Part shown: one piece after another, positions 11,826 through 26,300 of the stretch
Layout: every line of letters begins with the position of its first letter
Position numbering within the stretch: the stretch's first letter is position 1
From: Kryptolebias marmoratus
Lineage: Eukaryota > Chordata > Actinopteri > Cyprinodontiformes > Rivulidae
Direction: 5' to 3'
Length of the DNA: 64,000 nucleotides
NCBI RefSeq assembly: GCF_001649575.2
Contig: NC_051432.1
Coordinates: 22,889,415 to 22,953,414 of the forward strand
Made by a program: the position numbers and the translations under genes
The notes under the pieces: generated by a model
What the model was told of the DNA's origin: nothing
The model's database searches: none
What the model saw: only the letters and a program-made list of their open reading frames with translations

Positions 11826-12450
11826 GCTGTCCTCAAGCCCCGTGATTCGTCCGCGTCACGCTGACAGACAGAGAAGCGTGTTGTCTTCATGCAGAGGACA
11901 CAGTGTTTATGACAACAACAGTGGATGCAGCTGAGCTGAGCACAACTTGGTTTGCATTAATAAATCCTCTAACTTGTTTTCAAATGTTTATCGTGTTTAT
12001 TATATTAAACCTTAATATCTACCATCACCAATATTATAGCTACTATAGCCTACTGGACCTGTACTCCTAATTCATAACAACAACAATAATAATAATAATA
12101 TCCTAGAAAGTAGATTTAGGTTAATTGTTGACGTCTATAGAAAGAAAGAATACAATAGCCTAAGTGGGATTAAAGTATCCTTGCCTATAGTAAAATAGTG
12201 ACAGAGGAGTTTATTTAAACGTATAAATAGTCAGAATTGTCCAGAATGTTAACAAATATTCATATCAATGAACATTAAATGAATATACACAGTTGCACAG
12301 ACATATATATACACATATAAAGACTTAAATATGAACATTATGTGGTTAGGGCCACTGAAAGAGATTAATTTTAAGTGAAGTTTAGTATATGAGACAAAAT
12401 GCAAGAAAGAAAGAAAGAAAGAAAATAAAGGTAAGGCATTTTGTGGTGCT
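11826..12450. other. Intergenic spacer between divergent RASD-like gene and mycbpap
   Basis: The two genes are head to head, with about 0.7 kb between the TATA box and the mycbpap X-box. The spacer is AT-rich, with small (AAT)n and (GAAA)n runs (about 12083-12100 and 12405-12425). No exon seen. Confidence 0.5.
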
Positions 12451-12451
12451 G

Positions 12452-12465
12452 GTTGCCATGGTTAC
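12452..12465 (+). promoter_or_regulatory. RFX X-box-like motif upstream of mycbpap
   Basis: GTTGCC-AT-GGTTAC: two inverted half-sites with a 2-base spacer, matching the X-box consensus GTNRCC/N0-3/RGYAAC at 11 of 12 defined positions. It lies about 110 bases before the likely start codon. RFX factors drive many ciliary genes, and MYCBPAP is a cilium/flagellum-linked protein, so the site fits the gene. A functional role is inferred. Confidence 0.55.
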
Positions 12466-12574
12466 GAGTTGACTTCACCTGCAACATATAGTTAGCTTAG
12501 CATAGTTAGCATCGCTAACGTCGCGTTGAGCTTTGAGCTGCACTTCTGCTTTTATTCCTTTTATTCTGAAACAA

Positions 12575-15500
12575 ATGAGTCACCGAGAGTCACCAAGGCC
12601 ACAGTTCGGACCTTTGGGTCGTTCAGGTCAGCTGTGTCCGTCTGTTTGTTTTATTTTAACCTGCACAACCATACAAACACGTAGGATGAGTGAAAGTGAA
12701 TGCAGTCCAGTAGAGGAGCAGCTATACAGTCCTGTGCAAACGTTTTTAATCTGCTTTAATTTCGTTAGATTTATTTTCTTTTAACCTTGTAAAGTAGTGT
12801 TTTTCCAGCCATTTTCTGTCCAGCCTTTACCTGACTTGACCATTTCAGTATTGTTGTTATTATTGTTCACTGTGTGCTTAAAGATGGGAAAAGTGGATGA
12901 CAGAAGGAGTGTCAGACCTAAATAAATAAATTAATTAATTAATCAAAATACAAACTACAGCGGAAAGCCAATTTTTTTCAGAAATACAGGAAAAAAAGAA
13001 AATCCAACAAAGAGCTGAGGTATTCTTCATTTTGTTGTCAGTTTTTCAGCTAAAGACAATTTGACAATCACTTTCTTGGTCCTTCAAAACTGTATTATCT
13101 TTGGCCTTTTTCATAGATTCAGTGAAATAAATGATATAAAATAAAAAAAAAATTATGGCTGTTGGTAATAAAGAGCCTTAAGATCCGATGAAGTTGTCCG
13201 TCACTCAAATCTGATTCATCCCTTGAATTTAGGAGTTGTTTTATGTCTGTCACCTGTCCAGGTTTACTGGCCTAATTTTGAATAATACGTACTAATATGC
13301 GCTGATCTGAGCCTTAAACTGGAGAAACAAAAATCCCCATCTGAACCTGAGAATGCGTCAGCGTCAGAAGCTTTGAGAAGTTATGTAAGCTCCCCAGTTA
13401 TTTCCTGATTGCCAAATTCTTCCGTTGCCTTCATTTAGTTGTAAACATGCCAGTTTTCTAAAAGAAAGACTCAGTCTCTCACATGGAAGATAGAGAAAAG
13501 GAAGGAAAACGTTTACAAAAATCCAAGGTCTAACAACAGTTTCTCATTTCGTAACACCGAAGTTATTTTCTCTGTTTTGTTCAGAATCCAGGGAGGTAAA
13601 AATGCCAGATGAGTTGTTGACAGATGACCGCACCAAGAACACAACGATGGATCTCCACTCTCTTCCTGATAAAGTAAAGCTCCGTTATGTCCTGAATTAA
13701 AAGAAAATGTAATAATTTTATTTAAGTAAAATGCATTTAGGCATGTAGAGTTCTACAGCAGCTTTATGTTGTTCAATGCAGTTTTACAAAGCAAAGCATC
13801 CAAAGGATTGTCAAAAAGCAGAGCTGATGGCTCATCAGAGATCGGCCACTGATGGAGTCAGAAATGCTGCTGAAGCGACTCTTCCAGGGAAAGACTTTCA
13901 GCAATCGGACTACGCAGGTTCACTTTATTTTATTTCAATAATTACGAGCCAGATGAGGAGCTGATTTCACTGCAGCTCAAGGCAAATGTTTTCCAAAAAT
14001 GTGATTTTTGTGGCTTGAATTATTTTCTCTCTTTTCCTGTAATCTCCTGTAGCATGGCTTCAGTTTGATGAGCGTGGCATGGTTCTTCCACACAGCATCC
14101 TTGGTCGTTTGGAGGATTTTCAAAGTTATCTACAGGCCAAAGGAGAGAAAGACGTAAATTTAGAGCTGTTTTAATATAGCCTTGCCTTCTGTGGACGGAA
14201 ATCCTTTAAACTGAATGTGTTTGCAAACTCTGCTACAATTTTACCCTCTCTTCATGACTAGCTGGTGAAGCAAATACCAAAACCTTCAGGCGATCTTCTA
14301 TCTGAGGCCAGAAGGACTGACACGAGCAGCATGGAGAGCGAGACGCCTTCACCGCAGAGGAACATCCAGAGCAACGCCCTGCATCACTGGGAGAAACGTA
14401 TGAGACATCGCAGACAGCAGCAGGAGGAGTTATCTTGTAAGCTGCTCATTTCATCTGTACAGCCCGTATACATTCAGACTTTAAATGCTTTCATATAACA
14501 TATATCGCACATCTGTTTCTTTTATATTAAGACTTGCTCGACAGGCCAGTGGGATTCTTGCTGATGAATCAAGCCGACCATTTTAGAGAAACTCAGGAGC
14601 AAAGGGAAATTCTAAACCGAGTCATGCCGCTCACCCACTCTGGATATGTATGACACACATTCGCTTTCTCAACTCGGCTAGATTTTTATTTATTTGCTTT
14701 TATCTGTCTCCAGGCTTTTCACTTGTGTGTCTTCTTTTCTCGAGGGTTACCGTGTGGGCAGTGAGTTTTGGAGTCTCCCGCAGCGTTATGGAGATGAAAT
14801 GAGCGGTATCGCAGCCACTCTGACTCAGACCGAGCGAGGCCAAAAAAAACCTGTGACACATGTAGGACAGCCGAGGAGCATACAGAGGGAACTGGGTAAA
14901 CACACGAGCCTGTGGTTTCTGAAATGTGCCTTCATCTGAAACAAATCCGCAACAGTGCTTCAACTTTGCAGAAGATGTGTAAAAGTTATGGGAAGGAGGA
15001 AAACGCAGCGAATACCGGATGTGGACAAAACCGTTTAGGAAGCCAAAGAAACTGACAAACTGATTCAGTCTTTCTGTAGGACTTATTGTTTTCTCTCTGT
15101 GGGACATTTTCCGTCCTTTAGGAATCCCTTCTGCTAAGATTCAGCGCCCGGCTTCTCGGACGTGGAGTCGGAGTTCATATCTTCAGCACCAGTGCCAGGA
15201 ACTTAAGGAATTGCTCCAGGAGATGGACATCAAAAAGCCAGTAACTCAAATTTTAATCTCAAATATTAAGGAGACAGATTGTGGAGTTCAAGGCTTTATC
15301 ACACCACTTCTTAGAAGTGTTATTTATTGAAATCGTCTTTTTTCTAAGGATTTAGGATCAAAGTAAAAGCTGATTCCTTCAAATTTTCATGCACAAATTA
15401 TAGTGTTGCAATATATTTTTTTTAAAAAGGGAAATAAGTTTTTTACATTTAATTTACATTTGCACTCATTTGAGGTTCTGCAAGCACAAAGAGAGAACAG

Positions 15501-18500
15501 TGGTTCCTGCATTATTATCACCCACCGCCATAACAGGTGGGCAAGCATGCAATTGCCTGTTAATGTGCGCGTGTCTGTCTGTTAGCAAAATATCTCATTA
15601 ACCACTGGGTGAATTTTAATGAAACCCTCAGAAAATAATCATGGGATGTTCATCTGCAACTAAATAACTCTTTAAGTTAAAACCAACTCAAGAAGACGCC
15701 AGCTTAGAAAAGAAACAAAGGCTATAAGTCAGTCTTTTTACAGATTTTGTGCTAAACATTGGTGTGGTAGTAGCTGAGAGTCATTCCCAACACATAATCC
15801 AAGTGCTACAAACTGTGCAATATCTTTTGATATTTTGTGTGATCGTGAATACTGAATTTTAAAAAAATCTGGCTAAAAAAAGCTAAAACTTCTTTTTTTT
15901 TAAATCATTTTTTCCCTTGAAAAAGAGACCTGAAAAGGATTTGCCTGGTGAAATTAAGGGTAATAAATCTTGATTTAAGGTGATATTTTGACAAGAATTT
16001 TTTTTCTAAGTAAGCTTTAAGCATTTGACTGACAAACCATCCTTTGTTATTTCCACTGCTGAAGAGGAAACATGACCAACGCGACCTTCAGAAAATAGTT
16101 TTTCACCAGCAAAAGTAAATTGTCTCTAAACTGCCTTCAGAGAGGCTGCCGATGTAATGATCGAGCTCGGCGGTGCTACAGCGAGCATCTGGTCATACAA
16201 AATCAGTCAAGAAAATTACAACTTCCATCCATACATCTATCCATTTTCTTTTTCCGAGCTGAAGCCTATCTACAGCGATCAAGAGGCAGGGTGCACCCCA
16301 GACAAACCGCCAGGCCACCACAGGGCCACAGAGACAAATTACAACTTGTTTAGGCTGTATTTATGTTTATTTTATCCAATTTGCACAACTATATCAGAGC
16401 CCTGTCCTGCTACCGCTCCAGCTCCAGTTTTATAATTATCTGTTAAACCTCAATTTCACATGAAGCAACGATCTGTACTTTTTTAAATCTGAAAATCTAG
16501 TTTAGTCTGGTTAAAACCGATCAAGACTGCGCTGACAATTTGTTTGTCTTTTTACAGAAATAACTTTATTGTTGGACTCTTTCTGAAGCCGCTCACACCC
16601 CCGCAGCTTTTCGTCTCACATTCACATTCGCCCTGTATCTTCACAAACAGCCAATGATCATTTTGTCTCGGGCACGCTGTTCCAGGCTTTCTGTGCAGGG
16701 AACAAGCTCCCGTACATGCACAATGCACACAGAGCTCACACATTCGCTCAAGTGCACATAACCTTGCAGGCTCACAGGAGTAATCACACACCTACACAAA
16801 CAAAGTACAGAGTACCTCGGACACATAATTAAACCGTTGGTTGTGTTTTATTGCCAGTTAAGTGTAGCGCACACAGGCATAATGTAATTAATTCAGCCGC
16901 ATAGTTAACACTGAGCAGTGTCTAAGAGAATACAGAGCAGTTATGAAATCAGGAGCGTGCCGAGTCATAAGAGGAGTGTTGCAGAGGTCTGTGGAGCGGT
17001 TGAAAACAAGAAAAGGGACAGAGCCTGCTTTACTGCTTCCTCTGCATTACAATGACTCCATCAGCAGTGGTGGTGGGGGGGGGGTTCTGCGGTAAATACT
17101 CAAAGATAAATGGACTTCTTCGCACTGCCAGTTCCAGTTTAAGCTTATTAACGCTCTAGGTAACAGGTGTTGATAATTGTGAGGGTTATTCAAATGACAG
17201 TTTGTTTTAATGCTCTCAGCTGGTGTCTTCCTCTCAGCTTCCCGTCTTCTGTTCGCACACATTCAAGTGTGCCAGTGAAATGAGAGAAAATGGGTGCAGG
17301 GTGTTCTGTTGCACTAATGGGATGCTTAAGATCTGGGGTCCTCTGACACAGATAGATCGTCCTGTCTGCCACTTACTTGGATTTGGGACGTACGTCTAAA
17401 GAGTCAGGGGGGTCGTAGTGACACAGAAAGGGCTATTATGGAAGAAAAAAATACTCCAAGCAAGATGAGTAGTTCGATAAGAGGGAGAGATAGAGAGAAA
17501 TCTGAGCCTACGGTGTTATTTCGAAAACAGTGTGGAAATATGAGCTAATATATTAGCTTTGCATCGATTGTTGTCCCTCTGCCTGTCCTGAAGCCTTGAG
17601 AAAACAGCCAAACAGTTGCACTGGAATAAGCTGAGTAGACTAGTTTTTATTTATGATGTCGTTACATACTAATTCAATCTGTATGGCTAATGACACATAC
17701 TCCAAGCAACCATAATATCGTGACCACTTAAGAGTAACACTTCTCACTTTTGTTACAGTTATTTGTTTTGCTGGAAAATATACTGCATCCTGGCCGTCGT
17801 CTGGATGTTTGTTTTCCATTTTTTATTTTTGGAAACCTCACATGGAAGCAGCTCTCGCCTACAGCAGCACTCCTTCAGCACAACATCCCCCCCCCACACA
17901 CACACACACAAAAACTGATCAAAAATGTTTGAAAGAAGCCAACAATTAATCTGAGGTGGTAACCAGCCTAATATTACTCAGTATTGACTTGGTGGTCTTA
18001 ATATTATGGCTGATCAGTCAATTTAACTTTGAAGTTGGATTGAAGAGAAGCAGGTTTTACTTTTAGTAGGAAAAGCTATTTTTGGTAACTTTAGATACAG
18101 ATTAAAAGTCGATGTTATCCATGACAACCTCACCTTTGTGTGACTTTGCAGGATATCAGCAAATTGGAGGTAATTGGTCGTGGAAAGCCATTCACTTCCA
18201 CCACAGTGCGTCAGAGACCCTTACTGGAGAACGAGAGAGAAGAGAAGGAGCACAAGGAGATTATAAAGGAGAACCTGTAAGAAATAATTACCTTCTCTTC
18301 TTATCTGACACAGTATGTTATTTGGTCTAACGTTAATCAGGCTATTAATTAAATAAAATATTGTTTTTAAAAGGTAAAAAACAAACAGATGTTTGTAAGT
18401 AATTCAATGGTCTATTCAACTCCAGTCTGCAAATAATTACTGTAAATATTGCAGATTTCTTACAGTTCAATAAATAGTTGTTACTCTTAGTGTTAGGAAA

Positions 18501-21500
18501 AGATGTTCAAAATGTTAAGGTTGGATTGTATCAAATGCTTCTGAATCTAAAGTCAGAGTGATTTCAGTTTGGAGATTCAGGGAGAAGATGTCACAGTGGC
18601 GGTAACAACTCAGAGTAAACATCAGTCATCTAATAAAACCTAAACCTTATTTATTTATTTTTTTTTATCAAATCAAGTTTATTAACTTTTTACACTACAG
18701 TACTTTTGAGTTTCAGTCCTGTACAGCTGTAAAGTTGCATTAAATTGTATTAAATGAAGTTAGACAAGCAAAATTTCTGTGAGAATATTCGATCATTTCT
18801 CTGTTATTTCCAGTAAATGTCCTGATATCGATAAATAAGTCTGAGCTAAAGACTTGAAAGGAAGTGGCTCTCTCATAAAATAGTGCTGGAAAGAAACAGC
18901 TCAGTGCAAATGTAGTCTGATGTTGCTGCTGTCTTGTCATCCACAGCAGCCCCCCTGCAGAGCCGGATCACGTTCAGGTGAAGACTCCGTCTGTTCCTGC
19001 TTTAAGAATCCACGGTCAGCTTGCACGCTGGACTGGAAAGTCTGCTGCTAGTGAGGTACGAAAGACGTTTACACAACAGAGTGGGCAGGAACTAAGTTTC
19101 GTGAAGTGCTAGGTTGCTCTTTTGGAGAAGCTAATTAGCATTTTGACAATGAAAACACTCTGTTTGTGTTCTCAATCAGTTCAACAAATCCACTTTGTGC
19201 CTCCTTCATCAGTTTCACCACACATGCAACTTTAAACTTTTTTCACCGAATGTTGTTATGATGAAACCTGATGTCGCCTCCAGAACTTTTACATTAAAAA
19301 TTTTACACCTTTTCATGTACAGGTATGCTTTTTTAAAAAAGTAATTTTAAAAAATGGTTGTGAATACATTTAAAAGATTAACTTGTGTAATTTAAGAAGG
19401 TTCTTCCAACACTTAGCGCTGTGAAATACAAATTAAAACATAATCTGTTGTTAAACTAAAATAAGTACTGCAGAGTGATATTATGATCATTTTTGTACTT
19501 CAGCTTCTTTAGCTATTAGCTCTTATTTAAGTCTTAGAATTATATAATATTCCTGTAGCCCAACAGACACATAAAGTTTGTCTCTTAAAGTGATTTTTGA
19601 TGATCTGTGAAATGAAGATTTTGCATTTGAATGATTTGAGTGTCATGTTTCTTTACTCAATGGTTAGGGAGAAGTAGGAATCAGCACCACGTTATTCTTT
19701 GAGGCCCTGACTGGAGAAATCGTCTCCTCTGACCTGGAGCTGCACAACGAGGGCAGCACGGCCATCTTTTACAGCTGGCAGAAGCTGACTGTGCCACAGA
19801 GTTTCCAACACCTGAGCGTTCACTTCTACTTCAATTTCTCCTCTGGTACACACACACACACACAGTGATAAACACCTGCAGCCAGCGCCTGTGCGTCACA
19901 TGTTGTTTGTCCATGTGTCAGCCCTTCATGTCACTCATCGAGCATTCAACCTGCCTTTTTTTTCTTTCCTTGTTTTTCCCCCCTCTGCCGTGCAGGTGTG
20001 ATCTGTCCCGGGGACACCGAGCGGGTGGAGTTCATATTTAAGACGGAGGATCCAGGTCTTAAAAGCGAGCTCTGGCAACTCAACACTCATCCTGTGTTGA
20101 TGCAAGGAGCCTCCATGCAGGTCAGGCTGAGTGGAGTGGCCTTTAGCCGGGACAAAACCGCAGATCAGAGGCTGTTCATAGAGGTAGATTTCAAGTTAGG
20201 TTGCATCCAAAAGAAAAGACAAGACACAAACTAACAAAGGACAATGAAAATTACAGACAAAGAAACATTTTTGTGTTTGTGTTGTGTGTGTACAAGCAGA
20301 GCAAGCTGGAAAAGACAGTCGTGGTAGAAATGTGTCGATCGACAGTGTATGAGCTGCTGCAGAGGGTCTACACCCCCGAAAGACCCCGCTCTCCTGCAGA
20401 GCTGTACATCACTGAAGAGCAGCAATTCCTGAACAAAAACCCTAAGGTAATGACCCACATGTGGCAGCATCTTCAATCTTTCTTTGTGATCAGAAATAGT
20501 CCAGTAATGTAAACCTGCAGCTTCAGAATGTTGCACTCTGTTTTACTTCATAAAGTGTAAGATTCTCGTGTTTTGTGTGTAAAACTGTCACAAAGAAAAT
20601 CTTGTAAAAAAACAGGCGTGGGGGGCGTTACTCCACAGGCTGCCATGCTACTAAATGGAGCTGTAGCCCGATTGAATTAATTTTAATTTGCCTGGAAGTC
20701 AAGTTTGATTAGAGAATATTCATAAAAAAATGCAAAAGTTAGATTCAGATAATATATGTTTTTGGGGTTAGGGCTACAAATAAAAAAAACACATAATTAG
20801 GTTTCTTTATTGGAACATTCAGACTGGCATTAAATCATGTGACTGAAACATTATACAACAAAAGAAAAGAAAACATTACAGTTTCTGAGCTTCACGGTGA
20901 CCCTGCCATGTTTTGATGCTCTGCTAACTGTGCTGTTAGATTAGTTCTAATACTCATTGTGTCCTGTATTATTTGAAGCACGGTGTTTACTGGGTGTCAA
21001 GGTGGTTTATTTTCATGTCGCGCAGATGTGTCATGCCCTTTTCTTTCAGTGCGTTTGCTTCAGAATGAATCTTAGTCACAACACGTGATTCAGTGGCACA
21101 TGAACCAGAGACTCATCCATTCATTGTGTCATTATTTTTCATATTTCCCAGGCTGTAGGCACGAGTGTGACCAGTCCTTTTCTTATCCCCTGACCTTTAT
21201 GTTAGCCCCATTCATGTAGCGCTCCATAATTATATTTTTTTCCATCCTAATTTATAATAGCTCGTGATTCAGTGCTAATATCTAAAAGAAATCACAACAG
21301 TCTCGGTGTTGTACGATATGTTGATGTGCCAGCCCAAAAGAAACATGACTTGGACTCAAATAATTAAGATGTGAACAAATGACTTTCAGGGGAATACTAA
21401 CTAAATAGCTATTATGAATCAGTTCTCACTTTTTATATGTGAACATGTTTGAAAACACCATTAAGGGATCCAACAAAACCATAAAATCTTTATATTGATC

Positions 21501-23322
21501 ATCTGTAATTAATATAGACTAAATATTGTTGTTAACTAAGTTAGATCAGCTCATATTAAGATAATTACAGCTACTGAAGCCTTTGAAACAAACTCATCTC
21601 ATTGCCCCAGGAGACAACACAGATCTTCTACATCTTAAACATAAACTAAATCTGACGTTCACCATAACAAAGATAACTATCAGCGGAAATTATTATCCTG
21701 TAGTGTGACAGCCATTTCTGTTCATAATGTCTGTAAACTTTACTCATATGAGCAAATAACAAATAATAGTTTGTTTTACTTTACTTTAAAGTTGCTGAAA
21801 TGTAGAAATAAAGAAAAAAATACATAAATTTCTCGGTCTTGTCATGTGTTTATTCACCTTATTTGCTCCCCAATCTGTTATTTTTAGTTGCAGTACCTTT
21901 ATCAGCCAGTAGAGGCCCTGAAGAGACTTTGGCATAAAGTGAATCCAGGAGGCAGCTGGGATTTCTCCATTGATGCTCTTCAGCAGGTAGTCCTAATGTG
22001 GTTATAGTTATAAGTTATAGTTTACATTTAGTGAGGTAATAAACAGTATGAACACTTTCTTATAATCCTGACTGATGAAAGACTTAATGTTGTTTTGTTT
22101 CTGTTGTTTTGCTGAACTCAAGGCTGTGCTGTCTTACGAGGAGCCCACTTTAGCCTCCCTGACCAAAGAAGAGAGCCTGGCTGAGCTCAACTCTCTGTTT
22201 CTGCAGCTTTCTGGGTCACCAGATGTAAAACACCAACTAACAGCTGCCTTTATAGGGTGAAGCATGGACACTTGTGAATTAGGCATTGTCTTTTCTACCT
22301 AAACTCATGCCGTATGCCTTCAAGCTCCGTGTTGATGTGTGTTATGGTGGTGTGTGTCGCCCCCTGCAGGCAGCAGCTGTGGAAGAAACTGCTGGACAAA
22401 ATGTCTGGTGAAGCCATGAGGCTCAGAAATGTGTTTGGGCTTCCGGAGAAAGAAATGTGGGTTGATGGGAGCCATGAAACTGTAATCTCTGATGCGGGTG
22501 AGGTTCATACATTTGACACACAGGATATAGCAGTAAGGAGTTATAATCAGTGTCAGATAAATGTTTCAGAACTACATTTGGAACTTTGGACTTTGTCAGT
22601 TTATTCATTGTGACTCCAGTTACAAAAGGTTTCGCAGAAGAACAGAAAAATCACAAATTTTATCTGCTTTGTATTCTGTCGTTGCGTCCTGTATGTGGCT
22701 GATCGCGCACACGAAGAAGACAAACTTGAGAAAAAGGGAGCGGCAGCTGCTAAAGAGGAGAAGAATGGGATGAAATCTAAGCTTAAAGGTGACATCAAAA
22801 GAGATGCCAAGTCTCCAACAGTTGACAGTTCAGCGGAGGTAAGAAGAAAATGTGTTTGAGCACAAAAAAAGAGGCAGTGTGTGTGTTTGTGCTCCGCCGA
22901 CTAACCACCACCAACAGGTAGAGAATCTGAAGTTGTCTTGTCGCACAGCGGCACCAGAGTCGAATGCATTTAGAATCATGAGCATGAATGAAGTGTCATG
23001 TTTAGGAAAACACAACACACGACTCATTCTGACGCTTCAGCTGATCCAGACATGAGTCACCCTCTTCTAACAAGCTGCCACTTTGTCATTCATTCATCTG
23101 CTGCTCAACTGGATTCTGTTGTCTTGTTACTACTGAGTTACAGCCTTCACGTACTGACCACACATCATTGCCTCACTCTCAGAAATGCATGCCTCAGCAG
23201 CTTTAATTTTAGGCTAATGTAATGTGTGCAACATTATACATGTGTTAAGAATTTGTTGTGAATGTTTCTTTGAAAAATCTTAGCGAGGCAATTATATATA
23301 TGACATGAGCTTACATAATTTT

Positions 23323-23363
<41 letters not shown>

Positions 23364-26300
23364 AAGATTTGTCAGCCTGCAAGGTTGTTCTGGTATCTTA
23401 GCAACCCATTGGCCATTCAGTCTGAGTAACTTGTTGAGAGAGATAACATACAAAAAGTGTTACTATTATTGATTCTTTTCAGTGCACAAGGTTGTTTTCC
23501 TGCTCCCACCCACCCCTCAGTGGTATTCAGAAACTGTATTTGAGAGATTAATTATTTTCTTTAAAGGAAATGAAAAGATGAACTGCTGGTTCAGCCTTGA
23601 ACTTACCTTCGGTTACCTCCCAAATCTTTATTGCTCTTTTATTTGTTGTCCACCATCAAAGGAAGACATGTAGCGTCAGACCGAGGTTGGTTTCATCTGC
23701 TAGTATTTTTGCTGAGTGTTTTTCTTCTCTGTGTAATGGTTGAGTCACAGGTAAGGTATGGTCTATTACTCATATGGTACCATGGAAACAGAGCAGAGTG
23801 TGAAAATGTGCACCTGCTCTCCGACAGCATGCCAAGGTGTGAAATAATGGCACCTGCCCCGTTCCAAGCCACCTGTGACAGATGCACGTAGAAACGACAC
23901 AAACACAGACTGCTTACTCGGTAAATCCTAACCGTGTTTAATTCCAACTCTGCATCCGACCTTTCCACAGGAGATCAAAAGGAGAGGTAAAAGGAAGGAT
24001 GACGCAGGGAGGCGCTCCAGAGAATGGAACAGGAAGGGGTCTGCTTCACTGACTGAAATAAGCTTAGAAACCATCGTTCCACAACCACCTGATGACCAAA
24101 GTGTCGACCCAGAGTTGACGCGCATTTACACAAAGACCCTGCACAAAAAGGCAAGCCAATTTGTTTGTCACGTGTAGAGCATTGTTGGGAAATTATGTTC
24201 ACTTCTGCTCTATTCAGCTGCTCCCTGAAGGTTGAGAAAATATGGCAACCCTGGTGATGCCATGAGTGTTACCTCAGGTTGGAGATGTTTGAGGAACCAG
24301 GATTGACTCGACTGAGCAATTTTCTGTAGATGTAATGAAAAAGTATTATCTGCTACTGTGATTTTAGTTTCTAACAAGGGCAATGTCCCGTTCATTTACA
24401 CAGAGAGGGGGGGGTCTTAAAACCAGCTGACACAGAAGCAGGTCTCATTACAGCTTCAACATCCGGGTTCAGATCTGAGGTCTGCTTATTTTTTATAGTC
24501 CACGAGCAAGACCCAGTTTACAGGAGCTGCCATGTTGCTTTTTTGGAACCAGAGTCTGCTCATTAGGGACGTGGGGCTTTAAGTCCCACCTACTACTAAC
24601 CCCACCCCCCCATCACCACCACCACACACAGTCACAGTGTTACATGAGCTTTTTTTAAAGCATGAAACACATAATTACGGCTAAATGTGAGGGAAATAAA
24701 TGAATATTTGAATATACAGCAGCAAGGTAAGAACTACATGAATCAGCAAGAGTCAACAACAGAAAAAAATGATACAACAAGGTGGGTTTTTTTTTTGGTT
24801 TGTTTTTGTTTTTGCCCACAGCAATGTCTAAATTGTTTACATGGAAGGGACACTTTACGCTTGTACTCAAACCAGCCTACAGGGAACGCTGGTCCTGTTC
24901 TGGCTTTGACTTTCAGCTTCATGTCGGAGGTCTAATATAAACAGTCGTTGGTCCAGCCCCAAGTAAATCTCATCTATCTGCTCACAATGATCAGAGATTA
25001 GCTTTCTTAACGTTACAGAAAGTTAAAGCCCCCAAAACTCTGTTAGTGGTCCAACTAACAGTTAAACTACAGATTGATAACTAAGCAACGCTGGGTTTAA
25101 TAACTCTTTACGGTGCTTATTTTACTGGCGTTAAACTTTTAGAAGACATTATCTACTTGGCATTTCACACAGTACAGGCTGTGCTGCTGTGTGAAAATCT
25201 TTAGAAAACAAAGATGGATGCTACCACAGTCACATGGATTATTGACGACCTGACAGAGTAACAGGCCACAAATTGTGAGGTCGAAGAATCGTGTGTCTGA
25301 GAGCACAGAAGGGCTCTGCAGGCTGAAGGGTGGAGACTGGTTGATTAAACCGTGAACAAGGCCACGAAGATGATTATGAAGGTTGGGAAAATCCGAAATA
25401 AGCCACAGATGATTTATTTTCTGTGAAAAGAAACTGAGGATCTTTAGGACTCCAGACACCTGAGTGGTCATCTGAACGGCAGACTGGACTGAAAATGCAG
25501 CAATGACAGAGTTTACAAAAAGAGACAGGACTGACTTTCCTCCTTGAGGAAACTCGAGGGTTTCAGCATAGACAGAAAGGAGTACATCTCCTGAAACTCA
25601 AAAATAGAAAGTGTCATTTTATCTGCAGCCATCTTTAGGTGCAACAGCATCATAGAAACCAAACAAAGCAGATTCTGTGCTGGAAAACACTCCAAAGCGC
25701 CTGACATGATAACAGAAAGAGGAATGTTGCACACTTCTGAGCATTAACTTCACACCTTCTACTACATAACGAATAAACAACAAAGTGTTGTTAGAAGCTC
25801 CCTCAGCTCAGCTGCTATAAGAATCTGTACAGAAGGTCACTCCTGCCCACAGCAAGAGCAGCATATATTGACTTTATTTTTGTTCCTATTATATAGTTTA
25901 CTTTATTATTTATCTTGGTTAGCAGAATACAATGACAATCTTATTTATCTTTGGGACTAATAATCTATCGTTTTGTTTAACCAGTGAATCTGGTATGCTG
26001 GTTAACCAGTTCAGGGTTGAGGAGAAGCAGGAGCCTTTCTGCCACCCGACAGCCAGCGGGGTACACTCTGACAGGTTCCTGCTTCATCACAGGTTCAACA
26101 CACAGAGACACATCACCCCTGAGGTCATAAATTAACACAATGTCTTTGGACCAAGAGGGGAAACATGAGCTCCCAGAAATTTTATATACAAAATATCACA
26201 CATCTGGGATTCAAATCTAACACCAACAAAGTCTATTATTATGATTATGTTGTTATGATGTATCCATTAAATGTCTTCATTTTGTTGTTTTGCTATTTGA

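Larger units (their letters stand above)
15241..18151 (+). other. Large mycbpap intron 8
   Basis: 2.9-kb intron. It holds a family A repeat (15527-15845) and an inverted type B repeat (16225-16345). About 16550-17400 is more GC-balanced than the flanks and has a G run near 17072-17083; it has no splice-bounded open frame and may be regulatory, which is only a guess. Confidence 0.6.

Noticed and set aside
22640..22720. Apparent missing splice acceptor before mycbpap exon 17
   Set aside because: The frame stays open upstream to about 22646 without an in-phase AG, but the first AG after the pyrimidine tract (22715-22716) is in phase and gives a normal exon starting at 22717.
25139..25734. Minus-strand open frames of 73 and 110 codons in the last mycbpap intron
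   Set aside because: No domain, no splice context, and composition typical of non-coding DNA.
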